Assembly: GCA_030590405.1 (NCBI GenBank)
Contig: JAUUYO010000003.1
Location: 1-28,757 of the forward strand
Origin: Kangiellaceae bacterium
GTDB lineage: Bacteria; Pseudomonadota; Gammaproteobacteria; Enterobacterales; Kangiellaceae
Length of the DNA: 28,757 nucleotides
Direction: 5' to 3'
Made by a program: the position numbers and the translations under genes. Shown here piece by piece: positions 1 through 7,544 of the stretch (positions within the stretch are counted from its first letter, which is position 1; each line of letters begins with the position of its first letter). Below the pieces are notes generated by a model, which saw only the letters and a list, made by a program, of their open reading frames with translations, was not told the DNA's origin and did no database searches.

Positions 1-146
1 GGGGTGATGTAATAGCAACCCAGTAAAACGATGACTCCTAGAATTCTTAACTTAGCAAAAAGGCCATTGACTTGGCGGGGATAAATTTTCTTAGGAGATT
101 CATACAAATCTCGAATTTGAATTTTTTCCTGATTGTTGGCGGACAT
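1..146 (-). CDS. ccoG: CcoG (RdxA/FixG-type) cbb3 oxidase assembly protein, N-terminal 48 codons only
   Basis: The reading frame begins at an ATG on the minus strand (position 146) and runs off the left edge. The visible part starts MSANNQEKIQIRDLYESP, continues through a KIYPRQVNG segment, and enters a first membrane helix (residues about 34-48). In known CcoG proteins this N-terminus leads into a polytopic membrane protein with two 4Fe-4S ferredoxin-type motifs. CcoG acts in copper handling during maturation of cbb3 oxidase. An AGGAAAA ribosome site 6-7 nt upstream favours this ATG over an in-frame ATG at 161 that has no such site. It lies directly downstream of ccoNOQP, its usual position. 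The cysteine motifs are outside the window, so the name rests on the N-terminal pattern and context. Confidence 0.85.
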   Translation of the reverse strand, partial: MSANNQEKIQIRDLYESPKKIYPRQVNGLFAKLRILGVIVLLGCYYIT

Positions 147-304
147 CTGTTTTTCCTGCATTGAGCTAATTCAAGTAATAGTTCAGGATTTAGTTAATGT
201 ATTTAGAAGCTTAGTTATAGGATTATAAGAGGTTATGGATAATTTAACATGTTAAGACAAGGACAACACCTTGTCTTAACTAATATAGATATTTACTATC
301 AGGT
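147..304. other. ccoP-ccoG spacer
   Basis: This spacer between ccoP and ccoG on the minus strand carries the perfect hairpin described separately. No additional reading frame is supported here. Confidence 0.5.
251..280. terminator. Perfect 12-bp hairpin between ccoP and ccoG
   Basis: GTTAAGACAAGG at 251-262 pairs perfectly with CCTTGTCTTAAC at 269-280 around a 6-nt loop. It starts about 25 bp after the ccoP stop. No real T-run follows on the minus strand, so it is not a textbook intrinsic terminator. It could be a partial terminator, an mRNA 3'-end stabiliser for ccoNOQP, or a processing site that lowers ccoG expression. The structure is seen directly; the function is inferred. Confidence 0.6.
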
Positions 305-1189
305 CTATTTATTTGACAAGCTATAAACATAAGCGGTAACTAAATGTATTTTCTCTTTGCCCAAAAGTTCACTATGTGCAGGCATCGCACCGTTGCGACC
401 TTTTCGAATTGTTTCAGCAATGGTTGTTGAAGAACCGCCATAAAGCCAAATGTTGTCGGTTAAGTTTGGCGCACCCATGGCTTGATTACCTTTACCGTCA
501 TTACCGTGACAAACAAAACACTGTTGATCAAAAGCTATTTTTCCGATGGCAGCCTTTGATTCGTTAACTTGATGGCCGGATAACTTACCAACATATTGCA
601 CCAAACCGTCAACTTGTTCAGCTGACAGTGTAGCGGCAAATCCTGGCATCACACCGTTTCGACCATTTATAATGCTTTGTTCAATATTTGAAGGTGTACC
701 GCCGTACAACCAGTCTTTGTCGGTTAAATCAGGGTAACCGGGGTTGCCTCTCGCATCAGAGCCATGACAACCAAAACAGGTATTGACGAAAATCCGTTTA
801 CCCATTTCTGTGGCTTGTTTTATTTTGCTAAGTTCTGTAATAGGCGTTGCGGCATACTTTTCGAATAATGGCGCATAAGTTTTTTTTGCATGCTCAACTT
901 CTTCAGCGTGTTGTCCCTGTTGAGTCCAACCTAACACTCCAGCAAATTTTCCCATACCAGGGTATAGAATTAAGTAGATAACAGAAAAAACCAAACAGAT
1001 ATTAAACATGTTTAACCACCACTTAGGCAGAGGGTTGTTGTATTCCTCTATGCCATCATAAATATGCCCGGTAGTTTCATTTTCTGCATCTGAACCTTTC
1101 ATTTTTCTGGTTGCTATTAATAATATCCAACAGCCCAAAATATTGACGACTGTTATTATAATAATCCACCAGTTCCAAAATTCACTCAT
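305..1189 (-). CDS. ccoP: cbb3-type cytochrome c oxidase diheme subunit CcoP
   Basis: Diheme c-type cytochrome subunit III of the cbb3 terminal oxidase, which passes electrons from soluble cytochrome c or the bc1 complex toward CcoO/CcoN. The N-terminus has a membrane helix (about 6-26) and a second hydrophobic segment (about 63-80), as in the long two-helix CcoP form. Two heme-binding motifs follow, CFGCH (residues 138-142) and CFVCH (224-228), each with a downstream Met-Pro that supplies the likely axial Met (GVMPGF, GAMPAH). I chose the ATG at 1189 because AGGTG lies just upstream. An in-frame GTG at 1198 overlaps that ribosome site and is less likely. The start overlaps the end of ccoQ by 8 bp, which suggests translational coupling. 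Confidence 0.96.
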   Translation of the reverse strand: MSEFWNWWIIIITVVNILGCWILLIATRKMKGSDAENETTGHIYDGIEEYNNPLPKWWLNMFNICLVFSVIYLILYPGMGKFAGVLGWTQQGQHAEEVEHAKKTYAPLFEKYAATPITELSKIKQATEMGKRIFVNTCFGCHGSDARGNPGYPDLTDKDWLYGGTPSNIEQSIINGRNGVMPGFAATLSAEQVDGLVQYVGKLSGHQVNESKAAIGKIAFDQQCFVCHGNDGKGNQAMGAPNLTDNIWLYGGSSTTIAETIRKGRNGAMPAHSELLGKEKIHLVTAYVYSLSNK

Positions 1190-1370
1190 GGTTTTCACCT
1201 TTTATTTTTTTGCTTTCAATTATATCGGAAGTATCATCGCCCACGAAAGGGAGGTTGGCTGCATCTTTGTATATCTTAGTGTCACGTTTTTTAAATAACA
1301 AAACGATTAACACTAAAAATATAACAAAAAGGGCAACCGTCACTAGTATTCTAATTAAGTTTAAGTCCAC
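1182..1370 (-). CDS. ccoQ: cbb3-type oxidase small subunit CcoQ
   Basis: Small single-helix protein of 62 residues with one hydrophobic stretch (about 4-26) followed by a charged tail containing KKRDTKIYKDAANLPF, the pattern seen in CcoQ/FixQ. CcoQ stabilises the assembled cbb3 complex rather than carrying a cofactor. It sits between ccoO (18-bp gap) and ccoP (8-bp overlap). The start is a GTG at 1370. An ATG at 1378 just upstream is in another frame and stops after five codons, so a Shine-Dalgarno-like AGGTGG falls closer to that useless ATG than to the GTG. This may keep CcoQ translation low or make it depend on coupling. Confidence 0.9.
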   Translation of the reverse strand: MDLNLIRILVTVALFVIFLVLIVLLFKKRDTKIYKDAANLPFVGDDTSDIIESKKIKGENHE

Positions 1371-1388
1371 TTTGTCATGCCCACCTGA

Positions 1389-1997
1389 TTAGCGTTTATC
1401 TTTTAAGATCAAACCTAATGATTGCAGATAATGAACCACGGCATCCAGCTCAGTTTTGCCTTCCACTTTTGCTTGTGCGCCTTGTATATCTTCATCGGTA
1501 TAAGGGACACCTACCATGCGCAAAGCGGCCATTTTTTTACCGGTTAACTCGCCATTAATGGTTGCATGTTCAAGCCAGGTAAATGCTGGCATATTAGACT
1601 CTGGCACAACATCTCTTGGATTAAGTAAATGCACTCGATGCCAATCGTCGCTATAACGACCTCCAACTCTCGCCAGATCTGGACCTGTTCGCTTAGAGCC
1701 CCATAAGAATGGGTGTTCCCAAACATGTTCACCAGCAACAGAATAATGACCATAACGCTCTGTTTCTGAGCGGAAAGGGCGGATCATTTGAGAGTGGCAG
1801 TTATTACAGCCTTCTCGAATATAAACATCTCGGCCTTCTAACGCCAAAGCGTCATGAGGCTTCATCCCTTTTAATGGTTGGGTGGTATCTTCTAAAAAGA
1901 AAAGAGGCACAATTTCTGCCAGACCACCAAAACTAATGACGATGACTATCAATAAGCCCATAAGACCGATATTTTTTTCGACTTTTTCGTGTTGCAT
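1389..1997 (-). CDS. ccoO: cbb3-type cytochrome c oxidase monoheme subunit CcoO
   Basis: Monoheme membrane-anchored cytochrome c, subunit II of the cbb3 oxidase, which carries electrons between CcoP and the CcoN active site. The 202-residue protein has one N-terminal membrane helix (about 10-34), a single heme motif CNNCH (residues 64-68), and a later NMPAF segment that provides the likely axial Met. The sequence around the motif (REGCNNCHSQMIRPF) is the conserved CcoO block. It follows ccoN by 12 bp and precedes ccoQ by 18 bp, so it is in the same transcript. Length and order are normal for the family. Confidence 0.97.
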   Translation of the reverse strand: MQHEKVEKNIGLMGLLIVIVISFGGLAEIVPLFFLEDTTQPLKGMKPHDALALEGRDVYIREGCNNCHSQMIRPFRSETERYGHYSVAGEHVWEHPFLWGSKRTGPDLARVGGRYSDDWHRVHLLNPRDVVPESNMPAFTWLEHATINGELTGKKMAALRMVGVPYTDEDIQGAQAKVEGKTELDAVVHYLQSLGLILKDKR

Positions 1998-2009
1998 TGT
2001 ATCGTCCTC

Positions 2010-3482
2010 TTAGTTGGTAGCTGATTGACTGGCTGCTGATTGAATCGCGTCGGTATGAATGGTCTTATCTTGAATCTCATCTGCCGCTTTATCAGGACCT
2101 GCTTGTAGGGTTTTGTATGTGTTATAGGCCATTATTAGCATGCCAAACAAAAACAGTATTCCGCCAACTAAACGTATTGCGTAGAAAGGATAGGTAAGCT
2201 GTACAGATTCGACAAAGCTATAAGTCAAAGTACCATCCGCGTTGACCGCACGCCACATTAGTCCTTGCATCACCCCGGCAATCCACATCGCAGATATATA
2301 TAAAACAACGCCAATAGTTGAGACCCAAAAATGAAGATTGATCAAAGGAGTACTCACCATTTCCTTGCGTCCGTAAAGTTTTGGGATGAGATAATACATC
2401 GCGCCAATTGTTACAAAAGCAACCCAGCCGAGCGCGCCGGAATGGACATGGCCGATAGTCCAATCAGTATAATGAGATAGCGCGTTGACGGTTTTAATTG
2501 CCATCATCGGTCCTTCAAAAGTCGACATGCCGTAAAACGATAGCGAGACGATTAAAAACTTTAAAATCGGATCGGTACGCAATTTATGCCAGGCACCGGA
2601 TAAGGTCATAATACCGTTGATCATGCCGCCCCAGGAAGGTGCCAATAAGATCAAAGAAAATATCATGCCAAGGGATTGGGTCCAGTCTGGTAAAGCAGTG
2701 TAATGTAGATGATGAGGCCCGGCCCACATATAAGTCGCAATCAGCGCCCAAAAATGGACAATTGATAATCGGTAGGAGTAAACCGGTCTTTCAGCCTGTT
2801 TAGGAATAAAATAATACATCATTCCCAAAAATCCAGCGGTTAAAAAGAAGCCTACGGCGTTATGCCCGTACCACCACTGAACCATTGCATCAATAGCGCC
2901 GCCGTAAGCTGAATAAGATTTAGTCAGAGTAACGGGTATTGCTGCACTGTTGACAATATGTAACACCGCGACCGTCAATATAAATGCGCCGTAAAACCAG
3001 TTAGCCACATAAATATGTGAGGTTTTACGTTTCATAATCGTGCCAAAAAATAATATCGCGTAAGCCACCCAAACCACGGCAATTAAAATATCAATTGGCC
3101 ATTCTAATTCGGCATATTCCTTACCGCCGGTAATTCCCATCGGTAAACTAAGCGCGGCGAGTACGATAACCAGCTGCCACCCCCAAAATACAAAGCCAGC
3201 CAGAGCGTCGCTGAGTAATCTTGTTTGACAGGTCCGTTGAACCACATAAAGAGAGGTTCCCATAAGTGCTGAGCCGCCAAATGCAAAGATAACCGCATTG
3301 GTATGCAAGGGGCGTAAACGACCAAAGGTGAGATATTCAATTCCATAAGTTAAATCAGGAAAGAATAATTGAGCAGCGATTATGACACCAACCAGCATTC
3401 CAACAATTCCCCAAACGATGGTCATTATTGAAAACTGCTTGATAACCCGGTAGTTGTAGGTCAAAGCTTGAGTTTCGGACAT
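2010..3482 (-). CDS. ccoN: cbb3-type cytochrome c oxidase catalytic subunit CcoN
   Basis: Catalytic subunit I of the high-affinity cbb3 terminal oxidase: a multi-helix membrane protein binding heme b and the heme b3/CuB centre where oxygen is reduced. Typical histidine-bearing blocks are visible: RPLHTNAVIFAFGG near the N-terminus, WWYGHNAVGFF, GPHHLHYTALPDW and WTIGHVHSGALGW. I prefer the second Met (3482) over the in-frame ATG at 3494, because GGAAAA lies 4 nt upstream of it and the eight residues before the YNYR block match the usual start of CcoN. First gene of the ccoNOQP-ccoG unit, with an FNR box upstream that suggests induction at low oxygen. Confidence 0.97.
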   Translation of the reverse strand: MSETQALTYNYRVIKQFSIMTIVWGIVGMLVGVIIAAQLFFPDLTYGIEYLTFGRLRPLHTNAVIFAFGGSALMGTSLYVVQRTCQTRLLSDALAGFVFWGWQLVIVLAALSLPMGITGGKEYAELEWPIDILIAVVWVAYAILFFGTIMKRKTSHIYVANWFYGAFILTVAVLHIVNSAAIPVTLTKSYSAYGGAIDAMVQWWYGHNAVGFFLTAGFLGMMYYFIPKQAERPVYSYRLSIVHFWALIATYMWAGPHHLHYTALPDWTQSLGMIFSLILLAPSWGGMINGIMTLSGAWHKLRTDPILKFLIVSLSFYGMSTFEGPMMAIKTVNALSHYTDWTIGHVHSGALGWVAFVTIGAMYYLIPKLYGRKEMVSTPLINLHFWVSTIGVVLYISAMWIAGVMQGLMWRAVNADGTLTYSFVESVQLTYPFYAIRLVGGILFLFGMLIMAYNTYKTLQAGPDKAADEIQDKTIHTDAIQSAASQSATN

Positions 3483-3514
3483 ACTATTTTCCATTTACTT
3501 ATTATTGGTTTATG

Positions 3515-3540
3515 AACCTAGGGGCCTGTCCTAGATTAAA
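3515..3540. repeat. Short remnant resembling the ends of the 21.4-kb palindromic element
   Basis: AACCTAGGGGCCTGTCC at 3515-3531 matches the left end of the palindromic element (AACCTAGGAACCTGTCC, starting 21392) at 15 of 17 positions. It is followed by CTAGATTAA, which matches the bases that flank the right end of that element. It looks like a collapsed copy in which the interior has been lost. The match is short, so chance cannot be fully excluded. Confidence 0.45.
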
Positions 3541-3579
3541 TACAGAACGCGTTATTCTAAAGTTTTGTCAGACTAGCGA

Positions 3580-3622
3580 ATTTTAGATGATTATAGTCCA
3601 TTTCAAAGTTGATATGGATCAA
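3580..3622 (-). promoter_or_regulatory. FNR/ANR box and -10 element for the cco operon
   Basis: TTGAT-ATGG-ATCAA at 3609-3622 is a perfect FNR/ANR/FixK-type palindrome. On the minus strand a TAAAAT hexamer at 3585-3580 follows after a 23-nt gap. That is close to the 22-nt spacing of class II FNR promoters, where the activator sits at about -41.5. A perfect TATAAT at 3595-3590 also exists, but it would place the box at about -32, which is too close. FNR-family activation of ccoNOQP is established in many proteobacteria. Confidence 0.82.
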
Positions 3623-3948
3623 GTTTTATCATTTCTAATTTTAAATAATGACAAATTATATCACAGCGTACATAAGTAAAAACTAATATGCTAATTATAT
3701 TCAATAGTAAAAGTATCTTAAATGAGATAAAAATGTCTTATTCAGTTGAGATTCATATTTACTGTAAATAATGATGGCTTGCTAAACGACGGGCGTTATA
3801 AAATAGAGCCAAATTTTCAGTAGGTGTCTGAACGGACGTGCGATATCTAACCTTTAGTCCAATTAAAGCAACATTAAACTTAATTGAAGCTCTAATATTC
3901 ATCCTTACTCCAGTTAAACTACCAAATAATCAAAATTAAGGGAAAATC

Positions 3949-6513
3949 ATGCCAAATTGGCTAAAACGTTTGTATACCGATTTTGTGATTCGCCATACTG
4001 CTGTGACATTTATTTTTGTCATTGCCATTATCCTGATCGTTGCGTCCCATGCAGACACTTTTAGAATGGACGCATCTGCAGATTCACTGGTATTGGAAAA
4101 TGATCAGTCTCTGGAATATTATCGTAAAGTTAAAAAAAAATACGGTACTGACGATTACCTGTTTATTACCTTCTCTCCCCAAAAAGAATTATTTTCTGAA
4201 GAATCGATTAAACAATTAACCGCATTGCGTGATCAGATCGCCGCTCTACCGGAAGTTGAAGTGGTGATTTCTTTAATTGATGCCCCCATTTTCGATCCGG
4301 ATACAGTGAGCCTGGGTAATATAGAAGATGATATCTATTTTATTAAGGACAAGAAAGTCGATTTAAGCGAAGCGAAAGAGAATCTGTTAGCGATACCGTT
4401 ATATGTCAACTTGCTGATCAGTGAGGACGGTAAAACAACGGCCATGCAGGCAAACTTAAAAGGTAATAAGAATTATTTTAAGTTGAACGATGAATTACGA
4501 AAATTCCAGTGGAAACAAAGAAAACAAGAACTCACTCCTTACGAGCTTACTGCTGTACAAAACCTTAAAAATGAACTGCGTTTATTAGCCGATGAGGTTT
4601 CAGAGCGAAATGCCAGGGTGATTAATTCAATCAGAGATTTGAAACACAGTTACCAACAGGTGGGCAAGATCTATTTGGGCGGCATACCGATGATTGCTCA
4701 TGATATGGTTGATTTTGTCAAAAGCGATTTGATTGTTTTTGGAGTCGGGGTATTCGCTTTATTGATATTAATTCAGGCATTCATTTTTAGACGTTTTCGA
4801 TGGATTGTGATTACTTTAGGTTGCTGTATTGTTACCGCCGTGACGGCCATTGGCATACTCGGCTGGTTAGACTGGCCGGTGACCGTCATTTCATCTAATT
4901 TTGTAGCGCTGTTACTGATTATTACCATGTCGCTGATGATCCACTTGATTGTGCGTTTCAGGCAGGTCGAAAGAGATTTTGAAATGCTAAGCTACAATGA
5001 TAAAGTTCTCGAAACCATGTCATCAATGTTTACCCCTTGTGCCTATACTAGTCTGACGACCATCGTTGCATTTGGCTCATTGATGGTCAGTGATATCAGA
5101 CCAGTAATCGACTTTGGAAAAATGATGATCATGGGCGTGAGTCTGGCTTTTGTGATCGCTTTTACTCTTTTCCCTTTGTTAATGTTGATCCGCAAGAAAA
5201 CCTCACTGGATGAAAGAAAAAAGGGCGCATTTTTCGCATTTACTAATGTGTTGGCTACCGTCAGCGACCGCTGGCGATGGCAGGTTGCCGTTGTGGCCGT
5301 TGTGGTGAGTGGCATCAGTGCATGGGGGATCGGTTTTTTATCGGTTGATAATCGTTTTATCGATTATTTTAAGACCGATACAGAAATTTATCAGGGTATG
5401 AAAGTGATTGATACTGAGTTAGGTGGGACCACTCCGCTGGAAATTATTATTGAGCGAGGAGCAATCGAAGCTGATTTTGCTTTTGTCGAAGAATACAGTG
5501 AAGATGATGAGTTTGAAGATGATGAGTTTGACGATGGTGAGTTTGATGAAGATGAAGCCTTTGCCGATTTAGCGCCCACCGAATCGCCCCGTTTGTGGAT
5601 GACATCTTTTGGTATTAATAAATTGCATAAAATCCAAAATTATCTTTCCAGTTTATCGGTCACTGGCAAGGTATTATCTTTGGCTGCTGGTTTGCAAATC
5701 GTCGAGCAAATTAATGGCAACCAGAGACTGGATGACTTTCAATTATCCTTACTGGAAAAAAAGATCCCACAAGAATTAAGAGAGCAGGTCTTAGCGCCTT
5801 TTTACGATCGTGAAAATGATGAAGTCCGGTTTCTTATTCGAGTGAAAGAGTCTGATCCGGATTTAAACCGAAATAAATTACTAGCTGATATCAGCCAGTT
5901 TTTAACTAAAGAGCTTGATATGCCGCAAGAACACTTTCATTTTACCGGCATGTTGATTTTGTATAACAACATGCTGGAAAGCCTCTTCAAATCACAAATA
6001 CTCACCCTCGGCGTGGTTTTTGGAATTATTTTGCTGATGTTTATAGTGTTATTCAGATCCTGGAAGTTAGCCATAATTGGCATGTTTCCAAATTTAATTG
6101 GTGCCTTTTTTGTGCTTGGTTTAATGGGATGGTCGGGGATACCATTAGATATGATGACTATTACCATTGCGGCCATCAGTATCGGTATTGCGGTTGATAA
6201 TACCATTCATTATATTCATCGATTTAAAGCCGAATATAAAAGATTGGGCGATTACACTAAGGCGATGTATGCCTGTCACGATACCATCGCCAGAGCCATG
6301 TATTTTACTTCAATTACCATCATCGCTGGTTTTTCAGTATTGGTATTGTCTAACTTTATGCCGTCAATTTACTTTGGCTTATTTACCAGTCTGGCGATGT
6401 TTGTTGCGTTGATGGCGAACTTAACTTTGTTACCGGTGATGTTGTTGCTGATTAGGCCGATTAAAGAAAACCTTCAAGTTGCTTCGGGCAATGAAACTCG
6501 GGTAGAAATATAA
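3949..6513 (+). CDS. RND-superfamily (MMPL/COG1033-like) membrane transporter with acidic repeat
   Basis: An 854-residue polytopic inner-membrane protein with the duplicated RND architecture. Each half has a helix (about 14-32 and 447-465), a large periplasmic loop, then a cluster of helices (about 260-420 and 675-835). The second half contains GIAVDNTIHYIHRF with an Asp at residue 750 in a helix, typical of proton-driven RND/MMPL proteins. The matching position in the first half (MSLMIHLIVRF) lacks the acid. Residues about 518-532, in the second periplasmic loop, are a run of Asp/Glu/Phe encoded by a 15-bp tandem repeat. A good AAGGGAA ribosome site precedes the ATG. The substrate is unknown: lipid, hydrophobic small molecule or drug export are all possible, and the neighbours do not help. 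It is too short for AcrB-type pumps and no membrane-fusion partner is nearby. Confidence 0.85.
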   Translation: MPNWLKRLYTDFVIRHTAVTFIFVIAIILIVASHADTFRMDASADSLVLENDQSLEYYRKVKKKYGTDDYLFITFSPQKELFSEESIKQLTALRDQIAALPEVEVVISLIDAPIFDPDTVSLGNIEDDIYFIKDKKVDLSEAKENLLAIPLYVNLLISEDGKTTAMQANLKGNKNYFKLNDELRKFQWKQRKQELTPYELTAVQNLKNELRLLADEVSERNARVINSIRDLKHSYQQVGKIYLGGIPMIAHDMVDFVKSDLIVFGVGVFALLILIQAFIFRRFRWIVITLGCCIVTAVTAIGILGWLDWPVTVISSNFVALLLIITMSLMIHLIVRFRQVERDFEMLSYNDKVLETMSSMFTPCAYTSLTTIVAFGSLMVSDIRPVIDFGKMMIMGVSLAFVIAFTLFPLLMLIRKKTSLDERKKGAFFAFTNVLATVSDRWRWQVAVVAVVVSGISAWGIGFLSVDNRFIDYFKTDTEIYQGMKVIDTELGGTTPLEIIIERGAIEADFAFVEEYSEDDEFEDDEFDDGEFDEDEAFADLAPTESPRLWMTSFGINKLHKIQNYLSSLSVTGKVLSLAAGLQIVEQINGNQRLDDFQLSLLEKKIPQELREQVLAPFYDRENDEVRFLIRVKESDPDLNRNKLLADISQFLTKELDMPQEHFHFTGMLILYNNMLESLFKSQILTLGVVFGIILLMFIVLFRSWKLAIIGMFPNLIGAFFVLGLMGWSGIPLDMMTITIAAISIGIAVDNTIHYIHRFKAEYKRLGDYTKAMYACHDTIARAMYFTSITIIAGFSVLVLSNFMPSIYFGLFTSLAMFVALMANLTLLPVMLLLIRPIKENLQVASGNETRVEI
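5500..5544 (+). repeat. 15-bp in-frame tandem repeat in the RND gene
   Basis: Three consecutive 15-bp units. Units 1 and 2 (5500-5514, 5515-5529) are identical, GAAGATGATGAGTTT, and unit 3 (5530-5544) differs at two positions. They encode EDDEF, EDDEF and DDGEF, followed by further acidic codons. This expands an acidic patch in a periplasmic loop without breaking the frame. Confidence 0.9.
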
Positions 6514-6524
6514 AAGCATTCTCA

Positions 6525-6586
6525 CTATGGAGGCACGGAGTAAAATAATACAACAAAATGTTTTTCTTTTCTCCGATCCTCCGTGG
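6525..6586. terminator. Inverted repeat between convergent RND gene and sufE
   Basis: The arm at 6525-6540 (CTATGGAGGCACGGAG) pairs with the arm at 6571-6586 (CTCCGATCCTCCGTGG) at 12 of 16 positions, and two of the four mismatches are G-U compatible in RNA. The loop is about 30 nt. On the plus side a T6 run begins 8 nt after the structure. It lies exactly between two convergent genes, so a bidirectional terminator is the simplest reading. The long loop and the repeat-like arms also fit an intergenic palindromic repeat family. Confidence 0.5.
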
Positions 6587-6598
6587 ATAAGTCCTTTT

Positions 6599-7003
6599 TT
6601 ATTCTTTTATTCTTGCAATGGCTTTAATTTTTTCAACCATTGCTTTTAATCCGTTGCCCCGAGTCGGACTAAGGTGTTTGATCAAATCTAATTTTTCAAA
6701 ATAGTCTTGAATATTAAATGCTAGAATTTCATCGGCATTTTTTTTCTGGTAAGCTGCCATTACAATAGCAAGAAGTCCTTTGACTATCAGTGCATCACTA
6801 TCCACTTGAAAGATGAATTTATTGTTTTTTATGGTGTAATCAATCCACACCTGACTTTGGCAGCCGGGCACGAGTCGCTCCTCGGTTTTTAAATCATCAG
6901 GCATGCTTGGGATTTCTTTTCCCAGATCAATCATATATCGGTATCGATCTTCCCAGCTATCAAAAAAACTGAGTGTATCAACAATGTCATCGCTTGCAGT
7001 CAT
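6599..7003 (-). CDS. sufE: Cysteine desulfuration protein SufE
   Basis: Sulfur-acceptor protein that takes persulfide sulfur from SufS and hands it to the SufBCD scaffold. The 134-residue protein has the family signature VPGCQSQVW with the acceptor cysteine at residue 48, and ends in the usual helical region (YFEKLDLIKHLSPTRGNG). Length is normal (E. coli SufE 138). The ATG lies 1 nt after the sufT stop, so it is the last cistron of the operon. Homologous CsdE is an alternative name, but operon context with SufS supports SufE. Confidence 0.95.
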   Translation of the reverse strand: MTASDDIVDTLSFFDSWEDRYRYMIDLGKEIPSMPDDLKTEERLVPGCQSQVWIDYTIKNNKFIFQVDSDALIVKGLLAIVMAAYQKKNADEILAFNIQDYFEKLDLIKHLSPTRGNGLKAMVEKIKAIARIKE

Positions 7004-7004
7004 T

Positions 7005-7544
7005 TTAAAAAAACATCCCCGTTTCTAATTTTGCCTCGTCGCTCATCATATCTCGGTTCCAAATAGGTAAAAAGACAAGTTCTACATCGACAGAATTGAC
7101 ATTGGGTACTTTCGAAGTGCGATATTTTACATCGCTGACCAGTACTGGACCCATACCACAACCTGGCGCAGTCAGGGTCATTTTTATATCGATGGATTTT
7201 TGCTTTTGATCAATATTAACTTCGTAGATTAGTCCTAAGTCGACAAGGTTGACTGGGATTTCAGGGTCATAAATACTTTTAAGCGCTTGCCAGACTTGTC
7301 GTTCAGATATGTTTTCATCGCTCGGTGCTTCAAAGTTAAGCGCCTCTGCTTTTAATCCAAGTGCGGCAGCATCAGTGCCATCCACCCTGGCCATATTACC
7401 GTTGACGGCAACTGTATAATTACCGCCTAAGTCCTGAGTGATGGTAACAAAGGTATCTTTTGGAATGATGATTTTTGTACCAGCAGGAACCAGGCGGGCA
7501 GGGCAGTCTTCTAGCGCAACCACCATCTTGCGATTTGTACTCAT
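7005..7544 (-). CDS. sufT: Fe-S assembly protein SufT (DUF59/MIP18 family)
   Basis: A 179-residue SufT-type protein. An N-terminal beta-rich domain (residues about 1-75, with VPAGTKIIIPKDTFVTITQ and GGNYTVAVNGNMARVDG) precedes a C-terminal DUF59/MIP18 domain with DPEIPVNLVDLGLIYEV and TAPGCGMGP, which carries the conserved Cys. SufT proteins act as auxiliary factors in Fe-S cluster maturation or delivery; a role under high iron-sulfur demand is reported in Gram-positive bacteria. Its start overlaps the stop of the upstream A-type carrier gene by one base (TAATG), which suggests coupled translation. Confidence 0.9.
   Translation of the reverse strand: MSTNRKMVVALEDCPARLVPAGTKIIIPKDTFVTITQDLGGNYTVAVNGNMARVDGTDAAALGLKAEALNFEAPSDENISERQVWQALKSIYDPEIPVNLVDLGLIYEVNIDQKQKSIDIKMTLTAPGCGMGPVLVSDVKYRTSKVPNVNSVDVELVFLPIWNRDMMSDEAKLETGMFF

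Larger units (their letters stand above)
3483..3948. other. Divergent intergenic region ccoN / RND protein
   Basis: About 450 bp between the minus-strand cco operon and the plus-strand RND gene. It contains a perfect FNR/ANR box with a -10 toward ccoN, and a short remnant that resembles the ends of the palindromic element near 21.4 kb (both listed separately). A TATAAAAT at 3797-3804 is a possible -10 toward the RND gene but lacks a convincing -35. I see no ORF with support. Confidence 0.5.

Noticed and set aside
3590..3595. Perfect TATAAT as the ccoN -10
   Set aside because: It would place the FNR box at about -32, overlapping the polymerase -35 contact in an unusable way; the TAAAAT at 3585-3580 fits class II spacing better, though dual starts are possible.
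5391..5579. Serine-rich minus-strand frame opposite the acidic repeat
   Set aside because: It is the antisense image of the Asp/Glu repeat in the RND gene (GAT/GAA codons read as Ser codons on the other strand).
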